Shown: positions 1 through 11,052, numbered from the stretch's first letter. The stretch is 64,000 nt of DNA from Gordonia tangerina (GCF_021556435.1 NZ_JAKGCU010000009.1:62001-126000); one strand, 5' to 3'. Notes: generated by a model not told the origin, from the sequence alone. Numbers and translations: made by a program.

Positions 1-587
1 TCCACGTCGGGCACGAGCACAGCGGCCAACACCAGGCCGACGACGCCGACCGGCAGGTTGACGAAAAAGATCCACTCCCAGCCCAATCCGTCGGTCAGGA
101 TGCCGCCAAGCAGCGGTCCCACCAGCGTCGCGACGCCGGCGACGGTGCCCCAGACGCCCATGGCCGCACCACGCTTCTCCGGCGGGAAGATGCGGGTGAT
201 CAGCGCCATCGTCTGCGGGGTGATCAAGGCGGCGCCGACACCCTGGAGGGCTCGGGCGGCAACGAGTTCACCGATGGTGTCGGAGAATCCGCACCAGACG
301 CTCGCGATCGTGAATACCAGCAAGCCGATCTGGTAGACGCGTTTCGGCCCGTACTTGTCGCCGAGACGGCCGGTGATCAGCAGCGGGACCGCGTAGGTGA
401 GCAGGTAGGCGCTGGTGACCCACACGATGCCGTTCACGTCGGTGTCGAGTGCGGTCTGGATCTGCGGCTGCGCCACGGCGACGATCGTCATGTCCACGAG
501 GATCATGAAGAAGCCGACACACAGCGCCAGCATCGCCGCCCAGGGCCGGGTGGTCAGCGGCACGGCGGGGGTTGATGGAGAGGTCAT
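1..587 (-). CDS. MFS drug exporter, DHA2/EmrB type (partial)
   Basis: N-terminal part of a major facilitator superfamily proton-driven efflux pump; the gene runs off the left edge. The translation begins [20 protein letters not shown] and contains the helix-1 motif with [12 protein letters not shown] and the loop motif [11 protein letters not shown] (motif A) expected for DHA2 14-TM exporters, followed by further hydrophobic helices such as [13 protein letters not shown]. Its ATG (585-587) overlaps the TGA of the padR gene by four bases, so both are co-transcribed and the pump is probably controlled by that regulator. Substrate cannot be told from sequence. Confidence 0.9.
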   Translation of the reverse strand, partial: MTSPSTPAVPLTTRPWAAMLALCVGFFMILVDMTIVAVAQPQIQTALDTDVNGIVWVTSAYLLTYAVPLLITGRLGDKYGPKRVYQIGLLVFTIASVWCGFSDTIGELVAARALQGVGAALITPQTMALITRIFPPEKRGAAMGVWGTVAGVATLVGPLLGGILTDGLGWEWIFFVNLPVGVVGLVLAAVLVPDV

Positions 588-1213
588 GCGTCGGCGTCCT
601 TCTCGTGCGGTGCGGTGGAGGCGGCGACGGCCCGGAAGTCCGGGTCGTCGAGCCAGGCGATGGAGTGGTTTGTCAAACGTTCGAGCAGGCCACGGAGCCA
701 GTCGATCTGCGCACTCAATGTCGTGATGCGACAGCCGATGTCGAGATAGAACATCTCCGCCTTGCCGCTGTCGGCGGCCTCGGCGGCGCCCACGCGCAGG
801 TTCTCGAGTTCGGCGCACATCTGCGTCAGCCGCGTGGTGAGCAGCTCGATGACACGCGACCGCGGCAGTCCATGGGCCTCCGAGAGCGCCAGATACAACT
901 GTGGATACTCCGTCGGATGCCCTTCGAGCAGCTGCTCGAGGCTGCGCGCCAAGGCGGCGCGGCCGGTGGCGGTGATGCGATAGATCGTCCGCTCGGGGCG
1001 ATTGCCCTCCCGCTCGACGTCGTGAACCTCGATCAGCTCTTTGTCGGACAATCGGTCGACCGTGTGATAGAGCGTGCCGGGCCGGAATTTCACGAGGCGG
1101 TCTTCGCGCCGCTCGATCGTGGTCTGAAACATCTCATAGGGATGCATCGGCCGCTCGGCCACCAGCCCGAGCACGAGTACCGCCAGGGGCGGCAACATCC
1201 CGTTCGCCGACAT
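584..1213 (-). CDS. PadR-family transcriptional regulator
   Basis: 209 aa DNA-binding repressor of the PadR family. An N-terminal winged helix (about residues 8-85, with [15 protein letters not shown] and the PadR signature [17 protein letters not shown]) is followed by a helical C-terminal dimerisation domain with a coiled region near residues 100-185, as in Vir-type PadR proteins that control efflux pumps. It is the first gene of a two-gene unit with the MFS exporter (ATGA overlap) and is divergent from the quinone-reductase-like gene. A perfect inverted repeat at 1245-1262 in the shared upstream region is a plausible operator, so autoregulation is inferred. Confidence 0.92.
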   Translation of the reverse strand: MSANGMLPPLAVLVLGLVAERPMHPYEMFQTTIERREDRLVKFRPGTLYHTVDRLSDKELIEVHDVEREGNRPERTIYRITATGRAALARSLEQLLEGHPTEYPQLYLALSEAHGLPRSRVIELLTTRLTQMCAELENLRVGAAEAADSGKAEMFYLDIGCRITTLSAQIDWLRGLLERLTNHSIAWLDDPDFRAVAASTAPHEKDADA

Positions 1214-1244
1214 GCGCTGATCCTCGCTCGCTATCCGAAGTCAA

Positions 1245-1262
1245 ATATTCCAGATGGAATAT
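1245..1262. promoter_or_regulatory. Candidate PadR operator (inverted repeat)
   Basis: ATATTCC-AGAT-GGAATAT, a perfect palindrome with 7-base arms and a 4-base centre, AT-rich against a GC-rich background. It lies 32 bases upstream of the padR start and 55 bases upstream of the divergent reductase start, the position of a site controlling both. Binding is inferred. Confidence 0.55.
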
Positions 1263-1316
1263 ACCGTTTCGACCATCTTCTGCCAACCGTCGGACGGGGT
1301 CATTACTGTGGATCAC

Positions 1317-2393
1317 ATGACCACCAACAGCCCCCGCACCGCCGCGGCCGCCCCCACCGAGGGAGCGGCGACCGAGCAGGGTGTCTATGTGACCACCGGA
1401 CAGGAGTTCGTCCGGGACACGAACTACATCGACACACGGATCACCCGCGACGGCCGCGACGGTTACCCCGTCGAGGCAGGCCGCTACCGCCTGGTCGTCG
1501 CCCGGGCCTGCCCATGGGCCAACCGGACGATCATCGTGCGCCGCCTCCTCGGCCTCGAGAACGCGCTGTCGATGGGCATGTGCGGACCCACCCATGACTC
1601 GGACTCGTGGACCTTCGACCTCGACCCCGAGGGCCTCGACCCGGTGCTGCAGATCCCTCGTCTCAAGGACGCGTACGAGAAACGGTTCCCCGGTTACCCC
1701 AAGGGGATCACCGTGCCCGCGGTGGTCGACATCCCGACCGGTGCGGTGGTCACCAACGACTACCCGCAGATCACCATCGACTTCGAACTCGAATGGACCG
1801 ACCACCACCGCGAAGGCGCACCGGAGCTCTATCCCGAACATCTGCGCGGTGAGATCGACGAAGTCAACCGGGGTGTGTACACCGAGGTCAACAATGGTGT
1901 CTACCGTTGCGGCTTCGCCGGGGACCAGGAGGCCTACGAGAAGGCCTACGACCGGCTGTTCGCCAAGCTCGACGAACTCTCCGAGCGCCTGGCCAACCAG
2001 CGCTACCTGGTCGGCGACACCATCACCGAGGCCGATATCAGACTGTTCACGACCCTGGCTCGCTTCGATCCCGTCTACCACGGCCACTTCAAGTGCAATC
2101 GCAGCAAGCTCGCGGAGATGCCGGTGTTGTGGGCATACGCCCGCGACCTGTTCCAGACGCCCGGATTCGGCGACACCATCGATTTCACCCAGATCAAACG
2201 CCACTACTACGTGGTGCATCGAGACATCAACCCCACCGGCATCATCCCGGTGGGTCCTGACCTCCACAACTGGCTGACTCCCCATCATCGCGAGGAACTC
2301 GGGGGTCGCCCCTTCGGCGACGGCACACCCCCCGGACCGCCACAGCCCGGCGAGGTCGTGCCCGCCGCGGACGGAGTGCCGACCGATGGCTGA
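1317..2393 (+). CDS. Glutathionyl-hydroquinone reductase-like GST (Xi class)
   Basis: 358 aa thiol transferase of the ECM4/GS-hydroquinone reductase family, which reductively removes a thiol adduct from quinols. The active-site motif CPWANR (Cys about residue 65) starts a thioredoxin-fold domain; the helical C-terminal domain carries YLVGDTITEADIRLFTTLAR, typical of these enzymes. Actinobacteria make mycothiol rather than glutathione, so the true thiol may be mycothiol (inference). I chose ATG 1317 because the upstream in-frame start at 1254 lies inside the palindrome at 1245-1262. It is divergent from padR, suggesting a quinone or xenobiotic response; the last 8 bases overlap the next gene. 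Confidence 0.9.
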   Translation: MTTNSPRTAAAAPTEGAATEQGVYVTTGQEFVRDTNYIDTRITRDGRDGYPVEAGRYRLVVARACPWANRTIIVRRLLGLENALSMGMCGPTHDSDSWTFDLDPEGLDPVLQIPRLKDAYEKRFPGYPKGITVPAVVDIPTGAVVTNDYPQITIDFELEWTDHHREGAPELYPEHLRGEIDEVNRGVYTEVNNGVYRCGFAGDQEAYEKAYDRLFAKLDELSERLANQRYLVGDTITEADIRLFTTLARFDPVYHGHFKCNRSKLAEMPVLWAYARDLFQTPGFGDTIDFTQIKRHYYVVHRDINPTGIIPVGPDLHNWLTPHHREELGGRPFGDGTPPGPPQPGEVVPAADGVPTDG

Positions 2394-3141
2394 TCGCGAC
2401 CGGACCCATGGAAGCGGGGATTCGGGCGACCAGCAGCGCCCTCCCGGCAAGGCCGTGGACGTGACGGGCGGTCTCCTCGATCGCGCGCAACGCCTGCAGG
2501 CGCCGGCAGTTGCCCGATATGTGCGTAGCCTGCGAACCGCGAATCCGGAGGAGACGCCGGCGCAGATCATCGCGCGACTCGAGAAGCTCTACCTCACCGC
2601 CGTCACCGGCTCCGGCGGCGCCGTCGGCGCGACCGCCGCCGTCCCCGGCGTGGGCACGATGACCGCACTGGGCGCGATGACCGGCGAGACCGCGTTCTTC
2701 CTCGAGGCATCGGCCCTGCTCGCGTTGTCGATCGCCGAGGTACACGGCATCCCGGTGCACGATTCCGAGCGCCGCAAAACCCTCGTCCTCGCCGTCGCGC
2801 TCGGCGAGGAGGGCGTCGTCGCGCTGGGGCGCCTCGTCGGCACCCGGGGCGGGGCCTTGCGGCGGCTGGGCGGCGCGAGCATTCCCGGCGGCGGCCTGGC
2901 GAAGCTGAACAAAACACTCGTCAACAAGGTGGCCAAGAAGTATGCGTTCAAGCGCGCGCCACTGCTGTTCGGCAAACTCCTGCCGGCCGGCATCGGCGCA
3001 ATGATCGGCGGGGTCGGCAACCGCGCCCTGGGCAAACGCGTCATTGCCAACGCACGCGAGGCGTTCGGCCCACCGCCGACCACGTGGACGATCGACGGCG
3101 AGGTCGTCGCCGGTACCGGGCTTCCGCCGGGACGTCGGTGA
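2386..3141 (+). CDS. EcsC-like conserved protein
   Basis: 251 aa protein resembling the EcsC family by its Gly/Ala-rich central hydrophobic stretch (GSGGAVGATAAVPGVGTMTA, residues about 76-95) and the later segment LLPAGIGAMIGGVGNRALGK. Such proteins are membrane-associated with unknown biochemical role. It overlaps the reductase gene by 8 bases and its TGA overlaps the GTG of the ABC exporter, so the three are likely one transcript. No catalytic motif is visible. Confidence 0.7.
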   Translation: MADRDRTHGSGDSGDQQRPPGKAVDVTGGLLDRAQRLQAPAVARYVRSLRTANPEETPAQIIARLEKLYLTAVTGSGGAVGATAAVPGVGTMTALGAMTGETAFFLEASALLALSIAEVHGIPVHDSERRKTLVLAVALGEEGVVALGRLVGTRGGALRRLGGASIPGGGLAKLNKTLVNKVAKKYAFKRAPLLFGKLLPAGIGAMIGGVGNRALGKRVIANAREAFGPPPTTWTIDGEVVAGTGLPPGRR

Positions 3142-6100
3142 TCTCCGCGCTCCAATCCCGAGTGCGGCACGGTGACAAGGGGACGCCGCCGGCAACCGAC
3201 GACGCCCCCACCCGACGCGGCTGGATCCGGCGACTCGTCGCCGAATGTGGACGCCATCGCGCGCTGGTCACCATCACACTGGCGGTGACAGCGGTGGCGG
3301 TCGCGGTCGACCTGATCGCGCCGCTACTTGCCAAGGCGGCCATCGACCACGCGACCGGCGCCGTCTCCGACGGGTTGTCGATCCGGCTCATCGTCATCGC
3401 GCTCGTCGTCTTGGCGGTGGTGCGCTACGGATGTCAGTTCGGGCGGCGCCTGACCGCGGGACGGCTGTCGGTGACCGTGCAGAACGGGCTGCGTCGCAAG
3501 TTGCTCGACACGCTGCTGCATCTCGATGGCAACGCGCAGAACCAGATCCGTACCGGCCAGATCGTCTCCCGGTCGATCTCGGATCTGCAGATCGTGCAGG
3601 GCCTGCTGGCCATGGCGCCACTCTCAATCGGGGCCGCGGTCCAGGTCGTGTTCGCCATCGGCATCATGGCTTATCTGTCACCCCTGCTCACCTGCGTCGC
3701 ATTGTCGATCTTCCCGCTGGTCGCCCTGGTCGTGATGCGCACTCGCCGAAAGCTGTTCGCCGCCACCTGGTCTGCCCAGCAGGCGGCCGCCGACGTGGCA
3801 CAGCATGTCGAGGAAACCGTCACCGGTGTCCGTGTGGTCAAGGGGTTCGGTCAGGAACGCCGTGCAGTCGACGAACTGGTCGGCCTGGGCACCCGCCTGT
3901 TCTCGCTGCGAATGCGGGCCGGACGGATCAACGCCCGCTTCACCCCCACAATGGCCGCCATCCCACAACTAGGCATGGTCGCCGTGATCGCGCTCGGCGG
4001 ATACCTCACCATGCACGGCCACATCACGGCCGGCACCTTCCTCGCCTTCGCCACCTACATCGCCTCGATGACCGCATTGGCGCGACTACTCACCAACCTC
4101 GTGGTGAGCGCGCAACTCGCGCGCGCCGCCGTCGATCGCGTCTACGACGTGATCGACCATCCGCGCGACCCGGCCGAACACAACACCGCGACCCTGCCCG
4201 ACGGGCCGATCGGGCTGCGGGTACGCGACGTCGGGTTCGCATTCGGTGACCGACAGGTCCTCGACGGGGTCGACCTGACTGTGGGGCCCGGCGAATGTGT
4301 CGCCGTGGTCGGCCGCCCCGGGTCGGGAAAGTCCACCCTCGCGGATCTGGTCGGACACTACTACCGGCCCGAGCGCGGTGCGGTCGAGCTGCTCGTCGGA
4401 GACACGGTCCACCCAATCGACGCACTGGCATCCGACGCCTTGCACGACGCGGTGTCGGTGGTCTTCGACGAACCGTTCCTGTACTCCGACACCATCGCGG
4501 CCAACATCATGCTCGGGCCCGACGGCGCCGACATCAGCCTCGCCTCCGGTGCGCCACCGAGCGCCCGACTGGTGTCGGCCGCCGAGCGCGCGGACGCGCT
4601 CGAGTTCATCGACGGCCTCACCGATGGCTTCGACACCGTCGTCGGCGAGCGGGGACTGACCCTGTCCGGCGGCCAGCGCCAGCGCGTGGCCCTGGCCCGC
4701 GCGCTCTACGCCGGGTCCCGCGTACTGGTCCTCGACGACGCGACCTCGGCGGTGGACGCCTCCACCGAGGTCCGGATCCTGCGTGGGCTGCGCGCCGAGC
4801 GCCGCACGATGCTGCTGCTGGCACACCGCCGGTCCACGCTGGCCCTGGCCGACCGGGTCGCCGTTCTCGACGGCGGGCGGATCGTCGACGTGGGGACCGT
4901 CGACGAGTTGGACGCGCGGTGCGGGTTGTTCGCCAGCCTGATGTCCTCGGCCGACCCTGAACAGGTGGTCGGCGAGACCCTCCCGGAAGTGCCTGGGGGC
5001 CCGGCGCTCGACGACCTGTGGCCACCCAGTCCCGCACCCGATCACACCATCCGACGACCGGTGACACCCACCCGAGGCCCGGGTGGCGGCGGCGCCAGGG
5101 GCGGCGGTGGCATGGGCGGCGCCCTCGGCTCGATGCCGGCGACGCCCGAACTCACCGCCGCAGTCGACGCGCTACCACCCGCCGACGAGCAGCCCACCAT
5201 CGACGTGAACACTGCCCGCTCGGACAACCGGGACTTCTCCTTGGCTCAACTCCTGCGGCCGGTGCGCTGGCTGCTCGGCGCCGCAATCGTCACCATCGCG
5301 ATCGACACCCTCGTCGGGTTGGCCTTTCCCTCCCTGGCGCGCACCGTCATCGACGCCGCGACGCACACCGACGAAACGACGCTGTGGTGGGCGAGCGCGG
5401 TGGGAGTGGCACTGGTGGGCGTCGGCTGGCTGGCCGCCGCCACGATGACGATCACCTCGACCCGGGCCGGCGAACGCGTCCTGTTCGGTCTGCGCGTCCG
5501 CAGCTACGCGCACTTGCAGCGGCTGGGTCTGGACTACTACGAGCGCGAACTCTCCGGTCGGATCATGACCCGGATGACCACCGATGTCGACGCACTGTCC
5601 ACGTTCCTGCAGACGGGCCTGTCCACTGCGGTCGTCGCTGCGCTCACCCTGGTGGGGGTCACGGTGGCCCTGCTCATCACCGATCCGTTACTCGGTGCGC
5701 TCATCCTGCCGGTCTTTCCGGTGCTGATCGTCGCCACCGTGGTGTTCCGCCGTATCTCCTCGGTGGCTTATACCCGGTCACGGGAGTTGGTCAGCCTGGT
5801 CAACGCCGACTTTCAGGAGAACATCGCCGGTATCAAGACCACGCAGACCTATCGGCACACGCCCACCGCGACGGCACGCTTCACCCGCCGCACCGATGAG
5901 TGGCTGAGCGCCCGGATGGTCTCCCAGACCGCGATCTCGATCTACTTCCCGTTCATCACTTTCATGTCCGACCTCGCCGCCGCGGTCGCAATCGCGGTCG
6001 GCGCACACCAGATCTCCCAGGGCTCGCTGTCGGCGGGCACCCTCGTCGCGTTCGTCCTCTACCTGTCGATGCTCTTCGGGCCGGTACAACAGCTCTCCCA

Positions 6101-6992
6101 GGTATTCGACGGATACCAGCAGGCCGCGGTCGGCCTACGCCGTATCGGCGACCTGATCCGCACCCCGAGTTCGCTGCACCGTCGCGACAGTCACACTCCC
6201 GTACCGGCAGCGGGTTTCGACGGCCGCGTCGACTTCGCCGACGTGTCCTTCCGTTACGCCGGCGCCGATCGCGATGCGCTGACCGAGATCGACCTCACGG
6301 TCCCGTCCGGCACCTCGCTGGCGCTGGTCGGCAAGACCGGCGCGGGCAAGTCGACCATCGTCAAGTTGCTGGCCCGCTACTACGACCCCACCTCGGGTTC
6401 GGTCCGGATGGACGAGACCGACATCCGCGACCACGAACTCGAGGCCTACCGCGCCCGCATCGGAGTCGTGCCACAGGAACCACATCTGTTCACCGGCACC
6501 GTCGCCGACAACATCGCGTACGGCCGACCCGATGCCCAGCGGGCAGAGATCGCCGCGGCGGCGTCGGCGGTCGGCGCCGCGGGCATGATCGCCGAGTTGC
6601 CCGGCGCGATGAACCACCCGATTGGCGAGCGGGGGCAGGGTCTGTCGTCGGGGCAGCGCCAACTGATCGCGCTCGCGCGCGCCGAACTCGTTCACCCCGA
6701 CCTGCTCCTGCTCGACGAGGCGACCGCCACCCTCGACCAGGCGACCGAGGCGCTCGTACTCGCCGCCGGCGAGGCCCTCACCCACCGCCGGACGTCGGTC
6801 ATCGTCGCCCATCGCCTCGCCACGGCGGCACGGGCCGATGTCATCGCCGTGGTCGACGGGGGCCGAATCGTCGAGTGGGGAACACACCGCGAGCTACTGG
6901 CGTTGAACGGACGGTACCGCGCGTTCTGGGATGCCGGTGTCGCCCCAGACGCCGACGGTATCGCCACCGCCGGTGACATCCGCCTCAGGTGA
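3138..6992 (+). CDS. Fused ABC exporter, TMD-NBD-TMD-NBD
   Basis: 1284 aa single-chain ABC exporter comparable to mycobacterial Rv0194-type multidrug or lipid exporters. First half: membrane domain about 45-340, Walker A GRPGSGKST (near 392), signature LSGGQRQR, Walker B ending LDDATSAVD. Second half after a Gly-rich linker (around residues 650-670): membrane domain about 715-1000, Walker A GKTGAGKST (near 1065), signature LSSGQRQL, Walker B LLLLDEATATLD. The first NBD has Asp (about D534) where the catalytic Glu is expected while the second keeps Glu (about E1194), so only one ATP site looks fully competent. GTG 3138 overlaps the previous stop (GTGA) and is preferred over 3084, which lies deep in the upstream gene. 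Confidence 0.93.
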   Translation: MISALQSRVRHGDKGTPPATDDAPTRRGWIRRLVAECGRHRALVTITLAVTAVAVAVDLIAPLLAKAAIDHATGAVSDGLSIRLIVIALVVLAVVRYGCQFGRRLTAGRLSVTVQNGLRRKLLDTLLHLDGNAQNQIRTGQIVSRSISDLQIVQGLLAMAPLSIGAAVQVVFAIGIMAYLSPLLTCVALSIFPLVALVVMRTRRKLFAATWSAQQAAADVAQHVEETVTGVRVVKGFGQERRAVDELVGLGTRLFSLRMRAGRINARFTPTMAAIPQLGMVAVIALGGYLTMHGHITAGTFLAFATYIASMTALARLLTNLVVSAQLARAAVDRVYDVIDHPRDPAEHNTATLPDGPIGLRVRDVGFAFGDRQVLDGVDLTVGPGECVAVVGRPGSGKSTLADLVGHYYRPERGAVELLVGDTVHPIDALASDALHDAVSVVFDEPFLYSDTIAANIMLGPDGADISLASGAPPSARLVSAAERADALEFIDGLTDGFDTVVGERGLTLSGGQRQRVALARALYAGSRVLVLDDATSAVDASTEVRILRGLRAERRTMLLLAHRRSTLALADRVAVLDGGRIVDVGTVDELDARCGLFASLMSSADPEQVVGETLPEVPGGPALDDLWPPSPAPDHTIRRPVTPTRGPGGGGARGGGGMGGALGSMPATPELTAAVDALPPADEQPTIDVNTARSDNRDFSLAQLLRPVRWLLGAAIVTIAIDTLVGLAFPSLARTVIDAATHTDETTLWWASAVGVALVGVGWLAAATMTITSTRAGERVLFGLRVRSYAHLQRLGLDYYERELSGRIMTRMTTDVDALSTFLQTGLSTAVVAALTLVGVTVALLITDPLLGALILPVFPVLIVATVVFRRISSVAYTRSRELVSLVNADFQENIAGIKTTQTYRHTPTATARFTRRTDEWLSARMVSQTAISIYFPFITFMSDLAAAVAIAVGAHQISQGSLSAGTLVAFVLYLSMLFGPVQQLSQVFDGYQQAAVGLRRIGDLIRTPSSLHRRDSHTPVPAAGFDGRVDFADVSFRYAGADRDALTEIDLTVPSGTSLALVGKTGAGKSTIVKLLARYYDPTSGSVRMDETDIRDHELEAYRARIGVVPQEPHLFTGTVADNIAYGRPDAQRAEIAAAASAVGAAGMIAELPGAMNHPIGERGQGLSSGQRQLIALARAELVHPDLLLLDEATATLDQATEALVLAAGEALTHRRTSVIVAHRLATAARADVIAVVDGGRIVEWGTHRELLALNGRYRAFWDAGVAPDADGIATAGDIRLR

Positions 6993-7153
6993 CAGGTGAC
7001 ATACACCTCAAGATGCTGTGTTCGGTGAGGTCAGACGCACGCCACCGACTCGGCACGCGTACCATCTGCAGGTGGTTCACCGATAGTCTTCACAAGGGAC
7101 TTACGTGGTGACAAGCGACCCGACACCAGAGGGAATTGAGGCGAGTAGGCGCT

Positions 7154-10100
7154 GTGAGCAGTTCGATTTCGGATTTCGGACAAAACACCTGGCTGGTCGA
7201 GGAGATGTACCAGCAATACAAGAAGGACCCGAAGTCGGTCGATCCGAGTTGGCATGACTTCCTGGCCGACTACGACCCCAACTCGAACGGCTCGTCCGAT
7301 ACGGCGGCCACCGCTGACGCCCCCGCCACCGCAGCTCCGGCGACCTCGTCGGCCGCGAAGGCCCCGGCAACGCCGTCGGCCTCGGCAGAGTCCACCTCGA
7401 AGTCTGCGCCGGCCAAGCAGAGCAAGCAGGTGACCCTCGACCAGCAGCCGACAAAGGCTGCCGCCCGCAAGGCCGGACCCACCAAGGAATCGACGGCCAC
7501 CAAGGCCGCTTCCGGCCAGAGCACCGCCAGCCGCGACGGATCGGCCCGTTCGCAGAAGGCCAAGGAGCCGGCGAAGGCCGCGGCCACAGCACCCAGCGAG
7601 GACGAGAACAAGGTCCTGCGCGGCCCGGCCGCCGCGATCGCCAAGAACATGTCGGCGTCGTTGGAGATCCCGACCGCCACCAGCGTTCGCGCCGTCCCGG
7701 CCAAGCTGATGATCGACAACCGGATCGTCATCAACAATCATCTCGCCCGTACCCGCGGCGGCAAGATCAGCTTCACCCACATCCTCGGCTACGCCATCGT
7801 CCAGGCGATCAAGGCGTTCCCGAACATGAATCGCCACTTCGCCGAGGTCGACAACAAGCCCAACGTGGTCACCCCCGCGCACACCAACCTGGGCCTGGCC
7901 ATCGACCTGGTCGGCAAAGACGGCAATCGGACGCTGGTCGTCGCCGCGATCAAGAACTGCGAGACGATGGGGTTCGCGGAGTTCTACACCGCTTACCAGG
8001 ACATCGTCCGACGTGCGCGTGACGGCAAACTCACCGCCGAGGACTTCTCGGGTGTGACCATCTCGCTGACCAACCCGGGCACCATCGGCACCGTGCACTC
8101 AGTACCGCGCCTGATGAAGGGGCAGGGCGCCATCGTCGGCGCCGGCGCGATGGAATATCCAGCGGAGTTCCAGGGCGCCAGCGACGAGCAGATCGCCGAT
8201 CTCGGCGTCGGCAAGCTGATGACGCTGACCTCCACCTACGACCACCGCATCATCCAGGGTGCCGAGTCGGGCGACTTCCTGCGGACCATCCACCAGTTGC
8301 TGCTGGACGACGCCTTCTACGACGAGATCTTCACCGCGTTCCACATCCCCTACGAGCCGGTCCGCTGGCGCCGCGACATCCCCGCCGGACTGGTGGACAA
8401 GAGCACACGCGTTCTGGAACTCATTGCGGCATACCGTAACCGCGGGCATCTGATGGCTGACATCGATCCGCTGATGATGGACAGCGATGCACGCGCGAGT
8501 CATCCGGACCTCGATGTGCTCACCTACGGCCTCACTCTCTGGGACCTCGATCGCAGCTTCAAGGTCGGCGGTTTCCACGGCCAGGAGAAGATGAAGCTGC
8601 GCGACGTGCTGTCGATCCTGCGCGATGCGTACTGCCGCCATGTGGGTGTCGAGTACACCCACATCCTGGAGCCCGAACAGCAGCGCTGGGTGCAGGACCG
8701 GGTGGAGATCAAACACGTCAAGCCGCCGGTCGCCGAGCAGAAGTACATCCTGTCGAAGCTGAACGCCGCCGAGGCGTTCGAGACGTTCCTGCAGACCAAG
8801 TACGTCGGTCAAAAGCGCTTCTCGCTCGAGGGTGCCGAGTCGGTGATCCCGATGATGGATGCCGTGATCGACCAGGGTGCCGAACACAGTCTCAACGAGG
8901 TCGTCATCGGCATGCCCCACCGCGGCCGCCTCAACGTGCTCGCCAACATCGTCGGGAAGCCGTACTCGAAGATCTTCACCGAGTTCGAGGGCAACCTGAA
9001 TCCGTCGCAGGCGCACGGATCGGGCGATGTGAAGTACCACCTCGGCGCCGAGGGCAAGTACTACCAGATGTTCGGCGACAACGAGATCAACGTCTCGCTG
9101 ACCGCCAATCCGAGCCACCTCGAGGCCGTCGACCCCGTTCTCGAGGGTCTCGTCCGCGCCAAGCAGGACCTGCTCGACGACGACGATCAGTTCTCGGTGC
9201 TGCCATTGATGCTGCACGGCGACGCCGCCTTCGCCGGTCAGGGTGTGGTCGCGGAGACACTGAACATGGCGATGCTCCCGGGCTACCGTACCGGCGGCAC
9301 CATCCACATCGTCGTCAACAACCAGGTCGGTTTCACCACGGCCCCGGAGCATTCCCGGTCGACCGAGTACTGCACCGACGTCGCCAAGATGATCGGCGCG
9401 CCGATCTTCCACGTCAACGGCGACGACCCGGAGGCGTGCGTGTGGGTCGCCAAACTCGCGGTCGACTACCGTCAGGCCTTCGGCAAGGACGTCGTCATCG
9501 ACCTCGTCTGCTTCCGTCGCCGCGGCCACAACGAGGGCGACGACCCGTCGATGACCCAACCGGCCATGTACGACGTGATCGACACCAAGCGCGGCGTCCG
9601 CAAGAGCTACACCGAAGCCCTGATCGGTCGCGGTGACATCTCCACCAAGGAGGCCGAGGACGCTCTGCGCGATTACCAAGGTCAGCTCGAGCGGGTGTTC
9701 AACGAGGTCAAGGAACTCGAGAAGTATCACGCCGAACCGAGCCCCTCGATCCAGGCCGATCAGACCCTGCCGACCAAGCTGGTGACCGCCGTCGACAAGG
9801 AGGTCCTCGAGGCCATCGGCGACGCGTTCTTCCACACCCCCGACGGCTTCGATGCGCATCCGCGTGTGAAGCCGGTGCTGGAACGTCGCCACGAGATGTC
9901 GCGTCACGGGAAGATCGACTGGGCCTTTGCCGAGCTGCTCGCCTACGGTTCGCTCGTGTTGGAGGGCCGCACGGTCCGCTTGTCGGGTCAGGACTCCCGG
10001 CGCGGCACGTTCACCCAGCGGCACTCGGTGCTCATCGACCGCGACAGCGGCGCGGAGTACACCCCGCTCAACAACCTGAAGACCATCGCCGGCGACAGCG

Positions 10101-10966
10101 CCGAGGGCCGGTTCATGGTCTACGACTCGCCGCTGTCGGAGTTCGCGGTGGTCGGCTTCGAATACGGCTATTCGGTCGGCAACCCGGACGCGCTGGTGAT
10201 GTGGGAAGCCCAGTTCGGCGACTTCGTCAACGGCGCGCAGTCGATCATCGACGAGTTCATCTCCTCCGGCGAGGCCAAGTGGGGACAGCTCTCCGACGTC
10301 GTCCTGATGCTGCCGCACGGGCACGAGGGCCAGGGCCCCGACCACACCTCAGGTCGTATCGAACGATTCCTTCAGCTTTGTGCCGAGGGATCGATGACTG
10401 TCGCGCTGCCGTCGACCCCGTCGAGCTATTTCCACCTGTTGCGCCGCCACGTGCTCGACGGCATCAGCCGTCCGTTGATCGTGTTCACCCCGAAGTCGAT
10501 GCTGCGCAACAAGAATGCCGTCAGCCCCATCGAGGAGTTCACCGACGACAAGTTCCGCTCGGTACTCGACGACCCGAGGTTCCTCGGTGGCGCCGATCGC
10601 AGCAAGGTCAAGCGAGTGCTGCTGGTGAGCGGCAAGCTCTACTACGAACTCGCCGCGCGCCGCGACAAGGAGAAGCGCGAAGATGTCGCTGTCGTGCGCA
10701 TCGAGCAGCTGTACCCGGTGCCGCACCGCCGTCTGCGCAACACCCTCGAGCAGTACCCGAACGCCGAGGACTTCCGCTGGGTCCAGGAAGAGCCGGCCAA
10801 CCAGGGTCCGTGGCCGTTCCTGGGCCTGTGGCTGCCCGAGGTGCTGCCGGACGTGCTCAGCGGTCTTCGGCGCATCTCGCGTCGGGCCATGTCGGCACCG
10901 TCGTCGGGCTCGAGCAAGGTGCACGCCGTGGAGCAGCAGGAGATCCTCGACGAGTGCTTCTCCTGA
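7154..10966 (+). CDS. kgd: Multifunctional 2-oxoglutarate decarboxylase/dehydrogenase E1-E2
   Basis: 1270 aa KGD/SucA enzyme of actinobacteria, which decarboxylates 2-oxoglutarate with ThDP and works as the E1o part of the 2-oxoglutarate dehydrogenase complex in the TCA cycle. Order: N-terminal segment [15 protein letters not shown], an Ala/Lys/Thr-rich linker (about 45-155), an E2-type acyltransferase domain without lipoyl domain (about 165-400, [13 protein letters not shown] with His near 364), then the E1 part ([50 protein letters not shown]). GTG 7154 matches the start of the mycobacterial family and has GAGG at 7138-7141; the upstream TTG at 7136 includes that SD. It is monocistronic, followed by a strong hairpin. 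Confidence 0.97.
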   Translation: MSSSISDFGQNTWLVEEMYQQYKKDPKSVDPSWHDFLADYDPNSNGSSDTAATADAPATAAPATSSAAKAPATPSASAESTSKSAPAKQSKQVTLDQQPTKAAARKAGPTKESTATKAASGQSTASRDGSARSQKAKEPAKAAATAPSEDENKVLRGPAAAIAKNMSASLEIPTATSVRAVPAKLMIDNRIVINNHLARTRGGKISFTHILGYAIVQAIKAFPNMNRHFAEVDNKPNVVTPAHTNLGLAIDLVGKDGNRTLVVAAIKNCETMGFAEFYTAYQDIVRRARDGKLTAEDFSGVTISLTNPGTIGTVHSVPRLMKGQGAIVGAGAMEYPAEFQGASDEQIADLGVGKLMTLTSTYDHRIIQGAESGDFLRTIHQLLLDDAFYDEIFTAFHIPYEPVRWRRDIPAGLVDKSTRVLELIAAYRNRGHLMADIDPLMMDSDARASHPDLDVLTYGLTLWDLDRSFKVGGFHGQEKMKLRDVLSILRDAYCRHVGVEYTHILEPEQQRWVQDRVEIKHVKPPVAEQKYILSKLNAAEAFETFLQTKYVGQKRFSLEGAESVIPMMDAVIDQGAEHSLNEVVIGMPHRGRLNVLANIVGKPYSKIFTEFEGNLNPSQAHGSGDVKYHLGAEGKYYQMFGDNEINVSLTANPSHLEAVDPVLEGLVRAKQDLLDDDDQFSVLPLMLHGDAAFAGQGVVAETLNMAMLPGYRTGGTIHIVVNNQVGFTTAPEHSRSTEYCTDVAKMIGAPIFHVNGDDPEACVWVAKLAVDYRQAFGKDVVIDLVCFRRRGHNEGDDPSMTQPAMYDVIDTKRGVRKSYTEALIGRGDISTKEAEDALRDYQGQLERVFNEVKELEKYHAEPSPSIQADQTLPTKLVTAVDKEVLEAIGDAFFHTPDGFDAHPRVKPVLERRHEMSRHGKIDWAFAELLAYGSLVLEGRTVRLSGQDSRRGTFTQRHSVLIDRDSGAEYTPLNNLKTIAGDSAEGRFMVYDSPLSEFAVVGFEYGYSVGNPDALVMWEAQFGDFVNGAQSIIDEFISSGEAKWGQLSDVVLMLPHGHEGQGPDHTSGRIERFLQLCAEGSMTVALPSTPSSYFHLLRRHVLDGISRPLIVFTPKSMLRNKNAVSPIEEFTDDKFRSVLDDPRFLGGADRSKVKRVLLVSGKLYYELAARRDKEKREDVAVVRIEQLYPVPHRRLRNTLEQYPNAEDFRWVQEEPANQGPWPFLGLWLPEVLPDVLSGLRRISRRAMSAPSSGSSKVHAVEQQEILDECFS

Positions 10967-11009
10967 TGTGACGGCCTCCTGACCGCACCTCGCGGCGGTT
11001 AACCGAACG

Positions 11010-11047
11010 GCAGCCACCCCACTTCCGCAACGAAGTGGGGTGGCTGC
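11010..11047. terminator. Perfect 16-bp hairpin after kgd
   Basis: Left arm 11010-11025 (GCAGCCACCCCACTTC), 6-base loop, right arm 11032-11047, all 16 pairs perfect. It lies 44 bases after the kgd stop, between convergent genes, and has no T-run, as is common in actinobacteria. It could stop transcription from either side. Confidence 0.75.
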
Positions 11048-11052
11048 GCCTT

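Noticed and set aside
7061-7076. Near-palindrome ACCATCTGCAGGTGGT upstream of kgd
   Set aside because: One mismatched pair and no regulator nearby; too weak to call.
8099-10345. 748-codon open frame antisense to kgd
   Set aside because: It mirrors kgd, whose protein is unmistakable; the translation is Val/Asp/Gly-rich with no known motif, typical of opposite frames in high-GC DNA.
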